Of a stretch of DNA of 23,770 nt, positions 1 to 8,589 are shown in pieces. The notes beneath the pieces were generated by a model, which did no database searches, was not told where the DNA came from, and was given only the letters and a program-made list of their open reading frames with translations. The position numbers and the translations under genes are program-made. This stretch comes from Nymphaea colorata (lineage: Eukaryota; Streptophyta; Magnoliopsida; Nymphaeales; Nymphaeaceae). Each line of letters starts with the position of its first letter. Positions within the stretch are counted from its first letter, which is position 1. The stretch lies in contig NC_045140.1 in the NCBI RefSeq assembly GCF_008831285.2, forward strand, positions 29,498,108-29,521,877. Reading direction: 5' to 3'.

Positions 1-345
1 GGTGGGGAATACGGGTTACCTAACTAGAGGGAGGTTAACTTGGCTAGCCTAGGACGAGTCTAAGCTCACGGGAATTGAGTCGCTTCGGACTCGGAGGTGG
101 CCAAGGGTTTCTACTAAGGAGGTTGACTACAGGACCGAGTGATAGGTCCGGGTGAACTAGGTCAAGGAGGGACACTCGAGTTAAGCTCGGGTCGTCTAGT
201 TTCGGTCAACGAAGGAGGCTAGGTGGGGTGTTGACTTCCTAAGTAGACTAGGGTTCGGTCAACGTAAGCCTAGGTCAAAGTCGACAAGGGAGGGGGAGCC
301 TAGGGTCGAGGCCGGCGCGAGAGGCTACCTAGTTAGGTGCGGTCA
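1..345. repeat. Degenerate repeat rich in W-box cores (GTCAA/TTGAC), element 1 LTR
   Basis: About seven TTGAC/GTCAA cores occur in 345 nt, near 123, 161, 205, 231, 257, 273 and 342. They sit among recurring ctaggt, ggttcggtcaacg and gaggctagg words; two similar units begin near 195 and 249. TTGAC is the core of the WRKY-bound W-box. The copy in the 5' LTR is at 9226-9570, and a similar tract occurs in element 2 at 14560-14935. Confidence 0.5.
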
Positions 346-388
346 AAGGCTTGGCTGGTCGTGCCAAGGAAATGCGCCGGATACTTGA

Positions 389-890
389 CACGTGGCACGA
401 TGGAGGGCGAGGAAGGGACGCGATAAGGGAATGCGGCTAGGGTTTGCGAGCTGGAGGAGGGGGCAACGGAGAAGTGGCTGCGGCTGGGTGTTGCCGGAAA
501 TAGCACACGGTAGCGCGTTGGCGAGGGGGGGGGCGTTAGCGCGTGAAGGGCGCGTTAACGAGGAAAGGCCAGGTCGCGCCGGGTGAGGTGGCGCTCGCAC
601 AAGGGACCCGTGGGGCCAGCTGAGGGCGAGGTGGAGACTCGGGCTGATAACGTGGAGGCGATGACGAGCTGGATGCACGACACGTGGAGGATGGACGGCT
701 GAGGGAGACTGCGACTAGGGTTGATACCACGAGGAAAAGAACACGAGAAAGGAAGGGAGGAATCACACACGGCTAGGGGATTAGCCAAATCAGGCCGCGC
801 GTGATCCGAGGGGGACTGATTAGGATGAGACGCTCGGAGGTTGACACGTGGAGGAGTGAATCCGGAAGGGTTCTATGATGGCGACACGTG
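389..890. promoter_or_regulatory. Cluster of G-box (CACGTG) motifs in the LTR
   Basis: CACGTG occurs at 389-394, 681-686, 845-850 and 885-890, each within GACACGTGG or a close variant. The 5' LTR copies are at 9614, 9906, 10070 and 10110, and one more lies at 9022. A given 6-mer is expected about once in 4 kb. In plants this is the core bound by bZIP and bHLH factors (G-box/ABRE). It lies downstream of the proposed TATA box, so any enhancer role is an inference. Confidence 0.5.
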
Positions 891-1901
891 GCTGGATGAA
901 GGGTTGGGAGAGACTTACCTTAGAGTTGACGTCCGAGGTGGAAGGCTCGCGCGAGGAGGCGCCGGCGGCTAGGGTTCCAATGTTGAACCGAATGACCACG
1001 GTGCCCTTGCTGTCTGCTGCGGCCTTTGACTGCGACAGGGGCAAGGACGTCTTCTTCTCCAAGGGCAATGGAGGTCGCCGGAAATTGCAGCGGCGACTGG
1101 CTTAAACAGGATTCCGGCTGATTACCGGAATAGCTTCTCACCGTGGAAATACGCCCGAATTTACTTATCTCAATCCTTGCTTGATGGCGATTCCAATGGT
1201 GCTGGTCCTGGCTTGGTTTGCCGGCTGAATCTTCAGACTTGGGTGTCGGGAGCTTGCTGGACCTCTGTTTGTGCAGGAACACCCGAGAGCACCGAGGAGT
1301 CGATTGTAACTCCTTAACACCCCGGGGGTGCGATTTGGCCAAAGTCGTACCCGATAGATGGGAGAAGTCGAATAGGACTAAGACTGTTCCAAGGGAGGGA
1401 CACCATAGGACTGTGCTAAACTAACACTTCGGGTACACCGAGTATAAGCCTAGACCCCTAGGTGAGGCGCCCAATGCCAACAGCCGAAGCCTAAACGAAA
1501 TCACTCCAACTATCAAAGTACTAACCTTTTCACCGTCGTTAGAAAGCTGGACTGCAGCCTTCTTCTTCCCAATCGCTCGGCCGGTCTTTCAACTCTCCCG
1601 TGATCGAAGAGAAGGCACCGTTCGAGCTTTTTGCAGCTTCGATGAGGGAGCTTACCGTGGTCACGTCGGGAGGATCACCACCGATGAGGAGGGCCTACCT
1701 TGCGCCTTTGTTACCTCGAGCCTTCGTCTACGCGGACGCCGGATCTCAAAGGGTATTCGGAAAAAACCTCTAAGGGACGGATTCTCCTACTCGAGTAGAG
1801 AATGCGAGAGCCTAGAGGGGGACCTCGAGAGGGGAGAGAGAGCCACACCGTGCAAAAATTCTTATTTCTCAAAAAGCATCCTTTACAAAGAGATCCAAAA
1901 G

Positions 1902-1909
1902 AATAAATA
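1902..1909 (-). promoter_or_regulatory. TATA-like box in the 3' LTR (element 1)
   Basis: In the element's sense it reads TATTTATT, inside GTATTTATTCTTTTGGATCT. Element 2 has GTATATATTGTTTTGGATCT at the matching place (16600-16619). Conservation of this AT-rich block between otherwise diverged LTRs suggests the core Pol II promoter. The copy that would drive element 1 is in the 5' LTR at 11127-11134. Inferred; no transcript data. Confidence 0.55.
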
Positions 1910-2030
1910 CTAAGCCTACTCGGACCGGGTCACAAGTCGACCGGTTCCAATATCAAATCTGTATTTACAAGTGAGGGCGCTATCCCGCCCAGCTCTGGAG
2001 TTAAAGGGGTTAAGTTCGAATCCCCTTGGC

Positions 2031-2274
2031 GTGGAGCACAGCCCGCTCCACTAGGCACGCGCTAGACTTAACCCACACAACTCGAAGGAAAACGCCTAAG
2101 TCTAAAACGACTAGGACTAGAAAACGGCTAAGCGCTACTCGCTAAAACTAAACCGCCCCTGAGCCTTGTGAGCCCAGGGTGGGGACCTCGTGCGGGAAGC
2201 CGCCCGCACTTCGGTGTTGGGTCAAGGGCTGGCCTACGTGACCAGTCATTCGCCTAAGGCTTCGAATCCTTAGG
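2031..2274 (-). other. Conserved hairpin cluster in U3, next to the gag-pol stop (element 1)
   Basis: Several perfect or near-perfect stems occur in 244 nt: 2031-2037 with 2045-2051 (7 bp, loop acagccc on +); a 37-nt block at 2156-2192 identical in element 2, which can fold with G-U pairs; 2190-2196 with 2203-2209 (gtgcggg/cccgcac); a six-pair stem around 2229-2245 needing one G-U pair in the element's RNA; and 2253-2259 with 2268-2274 (cctaagg/ccttagg), which contains the stop codon. Most have a positional counterpart in element 2 with compensated stem changes. The role is unknown. It would lie in the 3' untranslated part of the transcript, so packaging, 3'-end formation or stability are possible. 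The 5' LTR copy is at 11256-11499. Confidence 0.7.
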
Positions 2275-5200
2275 TGCCTCAAGGGTCTCAAACAAAGGAG
2301 CCTTATCGAGTTCTACCTTAGCTCGTTCGGGGTTTCCTACTACTAGTACCGGATCGCCTTGAGGTTCGGCCTCGCTTCTTATGCACTTGGACCTGGTTGC
2401 GCCACCCACTCCACCCTCTGCAACTGGTTGCAGTGCATCTTCAACCTCCCCAGGATGTGCGATATGCTTTTGCAGGGAGTGAGCCCAAAGATCCGACGCT
2501 TTTCTCTTTCTCTGGCTCGGCTCGCCTTGCTCGGGCTCGCTTGGGTACGGTCCTTCACCTAGGCCCGTAACAGATTCCCCCTCCCTAAATTGCGCTTGTC
2601 CTCGAGCGCTTGTAGAGGGGAACCTATGAGCGACTGCTCTGAATTCTTCCCAGGAGGTGCCATGGTCTGGACCTTGCCATTCTACCAAAACTTCGTGCCT
2701 TGTTCTACCCTGTCTCTGTACGTAACGGTGCTTCAGAATTCTATAAGGCGTAGGTAGCTGGTCGGGCACATGTTCCACCTCTGAGGGCACGTCCCCATGA
2801 TGAGGCTTCAGACGTGTCACGTGAAAGACCGGATGGACCTGTGCCTCTCTAGGCAATCCCAATCTGTATGCCGCCTTCCCAACCTTCTGCAAGACTGGGT
2901 ACGGCCCGTAGTAACGTGGGAGAAGCTTGGAATACGGCTGTCCCATGAGAGACCTTTGCTTAAGAGGCAACCTCTTAAGCCACACGTACTGCCCGACAGT
3001 AAACTCTCGATCCTTTCTACCCTTGTCGTATAGTTGCTTCATACGGTTCTGGGCCTTAGCCATGTTCTGTTTGAGGGTCTCCAGAACCGCCTCACGAGTT
3101 CGTAACTCGCAGTCTACGTTGTCTTCTGTAGCGCTACCTCCTTCATATCGTGGAATGGATGGAGGTGGATATCCATAGACGGCTTCGTACGGTGTCATCC
3201 CTGTGGTAGAGTGCCAACTTGTGTTGTATGACCACTCTGCCCAGGATAGAAATTTGACCCAGGAGTTGGGCCTTTCTCCTGCGAAGCAACGCAAGTAAGT
3301 CTCTAAGGACCTGTTCACTATTTCACTCTGCCCGTCGGTCTGCGGGTGATGAGCAGTACTAAACCGAAGATCTGTACCCATCGTCTTCATGTATTCCTTC
3401 CAGAATGCACTCATGAAGATCGAGTCTCTATCACAGACAATGGTCTGAGGCATTCCGTGGAGCTTCCCGATGAACTCTTGGAAGACGTTAGCCACTAATG
3501 GCCCTTGGTACAGGCGTGGCAATGGTGCAAAATGGCTGTACTTGGTCAGCCGATCCACTACAACAAGCACGGCCTCTTTCCCTTCTGATCGAGGCATGGC
3601 ATCAATAAAGTCCATGGTAATGTCAGTCCATGGCTTGGTGGGGATTGGGAGAGGATTGAGATGCCCTGGAGGCTTGATGGCCTCATATTTCTCTCTCTGA
3701 CACACAATACACTGGCGTATATATCGCTGCACTTCGGCCTTCAGTCCTTGCCACCAGAACTGGGTCTTGACTCTGCTAATGGTCTTCGCGACCCCTTCAT
3801 GTCCTGCAGCTGGCGAGTCATGAAAGTGCTGCAGGAGCTCTCTTTTAAGTTCAGATGCGGAAGGAACCACTGCACGGTTCTTCCTGTAAAGGATGTTCCC
3901 CTTAACCGAATAAAGAGGTATGGAGCCCGGGTTTTGGGAAAGGGATGTCTTGATCAATTTTAAATTTGGATCAGCCTGCTGATCGTCGGCCAATCTATCC
4001 CACAAACTCGTGCTGACCACTGAAAGTGTCATCAATTGCTCGGTTAACCTCGAAAGGGAATCCGCTGCCGTGTTCTCAGGACCTCGTTTGTACTCAATCT
4101 CGAAGTCGTACCCTAGAAGTTTCGCTAGCCATCTTTGCTGCGTAGGGGTAGAGACTCGTTGCTTGAGCATATACTTCAAGCTGTTCTGGTCGGTCCTGAC
4201 TATGAACCTGCGCCCTATGAGGTATGGACGCCATTTCTCCACTGCGATGACAATGGCGAGTAACTCTTTCTCATAGGTTGAAAGAGGTTTGGCACGGCTA
4301 GTGAGTGCCTTCGACATGTACGCAATGGGATGCCCCTCTTGTCCGAGGACTGCCCCAACTCCCACGTCGCACGCATCTGTCTCTATCGTGAACGTCTTGG
4401 TGAAGTTGGGTAACGTGAGCACGGGGGCTGTCATCAAGGCTGTCTTCAATTTATCGAACGCGGCCTTTGACTTGTCGGTCCATGAGAAAGCTCCCTTCTT
4501 GAGCATTTGGGTGAGGGGCTGGGCTATAATGCCGTAGCCTTGGATGAAACGTCTGTAGTAACCCGTCAACCCTAAGAATCCTCGTAGACCTTTCAAGTCC
4601 TTGGGCAGTGGCCATCTTTCCATGGCTCGAAGTTTTTCGGGGTCTGCCCGAACCCCGTCTCGGGACACAATGTGCCCAAGATAATCAATCGAAGATTGCC
4701 CAAAACTGCATTTGGACATCTTCGCAAACAACTGATGCTCCTTCAAAATTTGGAGCGTGATCTCAAGATGTTTCTGATGTAGTGCTTCGCTCTTGCTGTA
4801 TATCAATATATCGTCGAAGAACACCAAAATGAAGTTTCTTAAGTACTTCCGGAACACGTCGTTCATGCACCTTTGGAAGGTTGCTGGGGCGTTAGTAAGT
4901 CCAAAGGGCATCACTAAGAATTCGTAATGCCCGTCATGCGTTCGGAAGGCTGTTTTGAGCACATCTTCATCGTACATCCTTATTTGGTGGTAGCCGGCTC
5001 TAAGGTCGATCTTAGAGAAGATTGTGGCGCCGGCTAACTCGTCTAGGAGCTCATCTATCACCGGTATGGGGTGCCGATCCTTAACGGTCACCTCATTGAG
5101 CGCTCTGTAGTCCACGCAGAACCTCCAGGTATTATCTTTCTTTTTCACTAAGAGGACTGGGGAAGAGAAGGGACTACAACTTGGGCGGATGATGTCGCTT

Positions 5201-7479
5201 TGCAACATCTCCTTTACTAGGCGCTCGATTTCCGCCTTCTGACTGTGCCCATACCGATATGGTCTCACGTTGACTGGCTCTGCTCCTTGAGTAAGGATGA
5301 TTCTGTGATCGTAGGCCCGCTTGGGAGGCAGGCCCTTTGGCTCATCGAAAACCTCTGGAAACCCGTCGATCACTTTTTGGATTGAGGCCGGTATTGGTCC
5401 CTCATTTTCTTTGTCCGGCCCCGGTACATCAGTCGCCAAAGCAAGGACCCAGCACGCGGGTTGCTCATGGTTAAGGCATCTTTGAGCAGCCTTTGGTCGT
5501 GCGTTACCCGTGAGTCCTTGTATTACTACGGGTTCCTCTTCTCCCTCGGGTGTGAAGGTCATGGTGAAACTCTTCACGTCCCAGTTGATAGATTTCCAGG
5601 AAAGGAACCACGGCATTCCTAAGACCAAGTCGACTCCCTCCAGTGGAATAACCAGAAAATCGATGGAGAAAGCCTTCTTGTTTAGGACGACTTCCATGCC
5701 TTGCCCTTCATGAAGGCACTTAAGGCGGTAACCCCCTCCCACGATGATGGTTTGGGGTTTGCTATCTCTGAGCGCCACTTTGCAACGTCTGGCTGCTTCC
5801 TCGGTAAGGAAGTTGTTTGTGGCGCCACTATCCAACAAAATCAGCACCTTGTGCCCATTGATTCTGCCAAAGACCCGCATGGCGTTTGGCTTGTGGGGAT
5901 CGGTCATGGAGTGTAGAGACTCGTCTCCACCCTCTTTAGTTTCGGGCGTTGTGGTCTCTTCCTTGGCCTTGCTTTTGCTCGGCCGCTTGTGGTACACCTC
6001 CTCTTCGGATGAAGAACTAGAGCTCTCGTCAGAATCACTAGAGGAGCTGGTGTTGGATTCAGAATCACTCTCACTGTCACTCAGTACCATAATCCTGTTG
6101 TAGGACTTGCATTGGTGATTCTTATCCCACTTTTCCTCACACCTAAAGCACAATCCTTTGCGCCTATATTCCTCCATTTGTTTGGGTGTGAGGTAACGAG
6201 TTGGAGGTCCTCTGCCCGATTTAGGTGTCGGCTGATATCCTTTATCTCCGGGCTTATAATCTCTTCCCTTATGGTAAGGGATTATTTCATTCCCTCGAAA
6301 CTTGTGAGCAGAAGAATGCGAGGGTTTCTTCTTCTGCTTTTCAAACTTGCGTGCTTTTTTCATGGCACGCCTCTCTTCGATTCGTTCCTCGTATATACGA
6401 GCCATGCCGAAACATTCTTCTAAACTTTCGAAGCGTTGCACCTTCATTTCAAGTTTTACCTCTTGTTTTAATCCACCCTTGAAAGCGCCGATGAGGGCCT
6501 TCTCGGACCACTGTACCATGCTTGCAAGTCTTTCAAATTGTTTCTGGTAGGCTTGAACCGTGGTGGTTTGGACCAAGTTTTTAAGGTCCTCGTCGTAGTC
6601 GATAAAGGTGGAGTCGCCAAACCGAACTTGGAGGCTCTTCTTGAATTTTTCCCAGGTTGGGTCATATGTCTTGTGGACGAACCATAAGTAGAAGCTAGTT
6701 GCTTCTCCTGTCATGTTTGCTGCTGCGGTCTCAATCCACTCGTCCCTAGGAACACGATGGCACACAAAATAACGTTCCGCCATGAACATCCACTCCCTTA
6801 GTTGTTCCCCGTGGAACTTGGGAAAGTCATAACGGACTGTGGGTGTCCGTCTCTCTTCATTACGGGGTTGTGCCCTCTCATTTCTCCTTCTTTGTTGTGG
6901 AGATTCTTCCTCCTCTTCAGAATCATAAATCGTTTGATTCTGACTTGAGTTCGCAAAGCGTTGTATCCGAGGTTGGGCACGCGGGTGATCATCATAGGGA
7001 GGCCGGAAAGTTGGTCCGGACTGAGGAGCCAAATGGGGTCCCATTCTGTGATTTCGGGCCCCTTCCATGCTGGTGCCTACATGAGACACTCGAGGGTCTA
7101 CTTCATTATCTGTGAAGCAGTTGTTATGGCCGTCAGCGATGCCTTTACCTTTGTCCCTTCTTGAAGGCATCGGGCCTTGAGTGACGGCCTCTTGAGGGAG
7201 TTTAATGGAGGCACTAAGGAGCCTAAACATACTCCTGAACTCGTCCATATCCTTCTGCCTGGCAGAGTCTTGGCGCTCCATATCTGTCCTACGCATGGAG
7301 TCTTGCCGGTCCATGTCCCGGCGCATGCGAATGAGCTCGCGCTCTATGTGGGTCATGCGCCCGACCATGGGGTCTTGAAGCTCGACGGACTCGGCTTGGG
7401 CTGGTTCCTCCTGAGGTTGGGGAGCCTCTTCTAGGACTGGGTTCTCCTCCAAGGGAAGTTGCTTCTTGGATTTGCCCAT
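2254..7479 (-). CDS. Gag-Pol polyprotein with C-terminal chromodomain, intact (element 1)
   Basis: Single frame encoding capsid, protease, reverse transcriptase, RNase H and integrase for retrotransposition. I start at 7479 (MGKSKK) because element 2 has the same start; an in-frame ATG at 7524 would add 15 residues. Residues below count from 7524. Gag capsid ~230-390; zinc knuckle C459-x2-C462-x7-H470-x-C472; Ser/Asp/Glu-rich linker 482-509; protease DSG at 565-567; RT ~740-950 with D840 and the FDD pair D904/D905; RNase H ~1040-1160 (D1050, D1112, D1155); integrase with H1235, H1242, C1272, C1275 and D1305, D1365, E1401 (D-x35-E); GPYP at 1540-1543; chromodomain ~1587-1636. The last ~105 residues lie inside the 3' LTR and carry a basic QRKRKAS patch. 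All catalytic residues checked are present. Proteolytic processing is inferred from the family. Confidence 0.97.
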   Translation of the reverse strand: MGKSKKQLPLEENPVLEEAPQPQEEPAQAESVELQDPMVGRMTHIERELIRMRRDMDRQDSMRRTDMERQDSARQKDMDEFRSMFRLLSASIKLPQEAVTQGPMPSRRDKGKGIADGHNNCFTDNEVDPRVSHVGTSMEGARNHRMGPHLAPQSGPTFRPPYDDHPRAQPRIQRFANSSQNQTIYDSEEEEESPQQRRRNERAQPRNEERRTPTVRYDFPKFHGEQLREWMFMAERYFVCHRVPRDEWIETAAANMTGEATSFYLWFVHKTYDPTWEKFKKSLQVRFGDSTFIDYDEDLKNLVQTTTVQAYQKQFERLASMVQWSEKALIGAFKGGLKQEVKLEMKVQRFESLEECFGMARIYEERIEERRAMKKARKFEKQKKKPSHSSAHKFRGNEIIPYHKGRDYKPGDKGYQPTPKSGRGPPTRYLTPKQMEEYRRKGLCFRCEEKWDKNHQCKSYNRIMVLSDSESDSESNTSSSSDSDESSSSSSEEEVYHKRPSKSKAKEETTTPETKEGGDESLHSMTDPHKPNAMRVFGRINGHKVLILLDSGATNNFLTEEAARRCKVALRDSKPQTIIVGGGYRLKCLHEGQGMEVVLNKKAFSIDFLVIPLEGVDLVLGMPWFLSWKSINWDVKSFTMTFTPEGEEEPVVIQGLTGNARPKAAQRCLNHEQPACWVLALATDVPGPDKENEGPIPASIQKVIDGFPEVFDEPKGLPPKRAYDHRIILTQGAEPVNVRPYRYGHSQKAEIERLVKEMLQSDIIRPSCSPFSSPVLLVKKKDNTWRFCVDYRALNEVTVKDRHPIPVIDELLDELAGATIFSKIDLRAGYHQIRMYDEDVLKTAFRTHDGHYEFLVMPFGLTNAPATFQRCMNDVFRKYLRNFILVFFDDILIYSKSEALHQKHLEITLQILKEHQLFAKMSKCSFGQSSIDYLGHIVSRDGVRADPEKLRAMERWPLPKDLKGLRGFLGLTGYYRRFIQGYGIIAQPLTQMLKKGAFSWTDKSKAAFDKLKTALMTAPVLTLPNFTKTFTIETDACDVGVGAVLGQEGHPIAYMSKALTSRAKPLSTYEKELLAIVIAVEKWRPYLIGRRFIVRTDQNSLKYMLKQRVSTPTQQRWLAKLLGYDFEIEYKRGPENTAADSLSRLTEQLMTLSVVSTSLWDRLADDQQADPNLKLIKTSLSQNPGSIPLYSVKGNILYRKNRAVVPSASELKRELLQHFHDSPAAGHEGVAKTISRVKTQFWWQGLKAEVQRYIRQCIVCQREKYEAIKPPGHLNPLPIPTKPWTDITMDFIDAMPRSEGKEAVLVVVDRLTKYSHFAPLPRLYQGPLVANVFQEFIGKLHGMPQTIVCDRDSIFMSAFWKEYMKTMGTDLRFSTAHHPQTDGQSEIVNRSLETYLRCFAGERPNSWVKFLSWAEWSYNTSWHSTTGMTPYEAVYGYPPPSIPRYEGGSATEDNVDCELRTREAVLETLKQNMAKAQNRMKQLYDKGRKDREFTVGQYVWLKRLPLKQRSLMGQPYSKLLPRYYGPYPVLQKVGKAAYRLGLPREAQVHPVFHVTRLKPHHGDVPSEVEHVPDQLPTPYRILKHRYVQRQGRTRHEVLVEWQGPDHGTSWEEFRAVAHRFPSTSARGQAQFREGESVTGLGEGPYPSEPEQGEPSQRKRKASDLWAHSLQKHIAHPGEVEDALQPVAEGGVGGATRSKCIRSEAEPQGDPVLVVGNPERAKVELDKAPLFETLEAPKDSKP
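2573..2586 (-). other. Polypurine tract, element 1 (plus-strand primer)
   Basis: In the element's sense this is AGGGAGGGGGAATC directly followed by the LTR terminus TGTTAC. Such a purine run primes plus-strand DNA synthesis in LTR retrotransposons. It lies inside the open reading frame and encodes part of REGES, which is identical in element 2, so it serves both as primer and as coding sequence. Confidence 0.88.
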
Positions 7480-8050
7480 TTGTAAGGCGCGGGCTGAAAA
7501 CTTCCAAGGCAACACCGTGAACAACTGAAAAAACCTAACTACGCTGTATCCAAAGCAAGATCTAAGCTGCCACTCTCAAAATCCAAAGGCTGGCCACTGC
7601 CACTCTTAAAACTAACCTAACCTGTCCACACGCTGCCGCTGCCCTGTTGCTGCCCGTGTGTTCGTTAGCAAAGGAGACGGGTTGGCCCGCCTACTGCCGC
7701 ACTCACCTAGTGCCTCGGCAGTCCCGCTTCACTCTTGGCCGGGCTCTAGGAGCCTAAATCACCACACCCGCCTGGTGTCTTGGTGACGTACCTCGAGTTT
7801 GGCTACCCTCGGGAGTACAAGGTGTACTTCCCTAGACTTGCTAAAGGGGAGCAAGCCAAGCCGTGGAACAACACTATATAAAACGCTGCGGAAGACTGAA
7901 TACCGTAGGAACTAAGGCCAAAACCTGCTTAGAAAATCAAGAAAACCAGAAAACCGAATCTGCACTGACTGAATTCCTTCTTCGATCTGTCCTTTGAAGT
8001 TGCTCTTCTCGGTCCAAGTGCAATAAGAAGTCCGGTTTCTCCTCAAGAGG
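7480..8050 (-). other. Untranslated leader of element 1 between primer binding site and gag
   Basis: These 571 bp hold no long open frame and no recognised gene. The region should contain the packaging and dimerisation signals of the genomic RNA, but I cannot assign them. An in-frame ATG at 7524 precedes the preferred start at 7479. A perfect TATATAAAA sits on the + strand at 7875-7883; read on -, the same place gives TTTTATATAG. Confidence 0.6.
7875..7883 (+). promoter_or_regulatory. TATA-box-like motif in the element 1 leader
   Basis: TATATAAAA is a textbook plant TATA box on the + strand, pointing towards the primer binding site and 5' LTR (antisense to the element). On - it reads TTTTATATAG and would lie about 400 nt ahead of the gag start. 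The element 2 leader has no equivalent. It could be chance. Confidence 0.25.
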
Positions 8051-8062
8051 GCTCTGATACCA
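8051..8062 (-). other. Primer binding site for tRNA-iMet (element 1)
   Basis: In the element's sense this is TGGTATCAGAGC, complementary to the 3' end of plant initiator tRNA-Met. It lies two bases inside the LTR terminus (...CTAACA). It primes minus-strand cDNA synthesis. Most plant Ty3/Gypsy chromoviruses and many Copia elements use this tRNA. Confidence 0.93.
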
Positions 8063-8589
8063 ATTGTTAGGCACTACCCGGGCGGGCCAAATGAGACCGA
8101 ACCGAAATAGCCCTAAGTTCCCAAGACCTTCTTGAGGAGCACTCTAAATTATTCGAAACCCTAAACAAATTAATACACTTGTCTACCCGGCCGGACAGGA
8201 CCCCGGCGCAAACCCGATAGGACAAGGATACAAAAGGCTGGGTTTCCCAAAAACCTATCTAAGGGAATCCTACTACAAAACTAGAATGGGTGAGAGGCTT
8301 TACAAGCGCGATCGATACACTTAAGCACTCGCAACTCACTCGCAATCACACGCAAACCACAATCTATCGAGCAAACCACACCCGAACCCAATAGGTAGGA
8401 CAAGTCCCGTGGCGGCCGTGTCGTTGGCACTTGTGCCTTCGAGGTGCCGCGTAGGGGACGAGGGACTGAGCCCGGGCTAAAAATTCAAACAAAAACAAAC
8501 TAGATGCAACCTAGAACTCAAATCAAAACACCCGCCCGTGCTTACAAGGGGGAGGAGGGCGTTACCAGCCAAGCCGGGCTTGGCTTAAC

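Larger units (their letters stand above)
1..2572 (-). repeat. Element 1 3' LTR (outer end beyond the window)
   Basis: This is the inner 2572 bp of the 3' LTR. Its inner terminus reads ...GTAACA on + (TGTTAC... in the element's sense) and abuts the polypurine tract. I saw one difference from the 5' LTR copy: A at 1405 against G at 10630. From the inner end outwards it holds the last ~105 codons of the polyprotein (2254-2572), a hairpin cluster (2031-2274), a TATA-like box (1902-1909), about 500 bp of sequence I cannot interpret, a G-box cluster (389-890) and a W-box-rich degenerate repeat (1-345). The short frames here (for example 920-1342 on -) have no recognisable domains and no counterpart in element 2, so I do not call them genes. 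Confidence 0.95.

Noticed and set aside
920-1342. 140-codon open frame on - in the element 1 LTR (repeated at 10145-10567)
   Set aside because: No recognisable domain and no counterpart in element 2's LTR; the second copy only reflects LTR duplication.
2012-2036. tRNA-like T-arm (gttcgaatcccc) in the element 1 LTR
   Set aside because: Only a ggggtt...gttcgaatcccc hairpin is present. There is no acceptor, D or anticodon arm, and element 2 lacks it, so it is not called as a tRNA gene.
3470-6550. Numerous + strand open frames opposite gag-pol
   Set aside because: They are shadows of the 1741-codon polyprotein on the - strand and show no independent domain.
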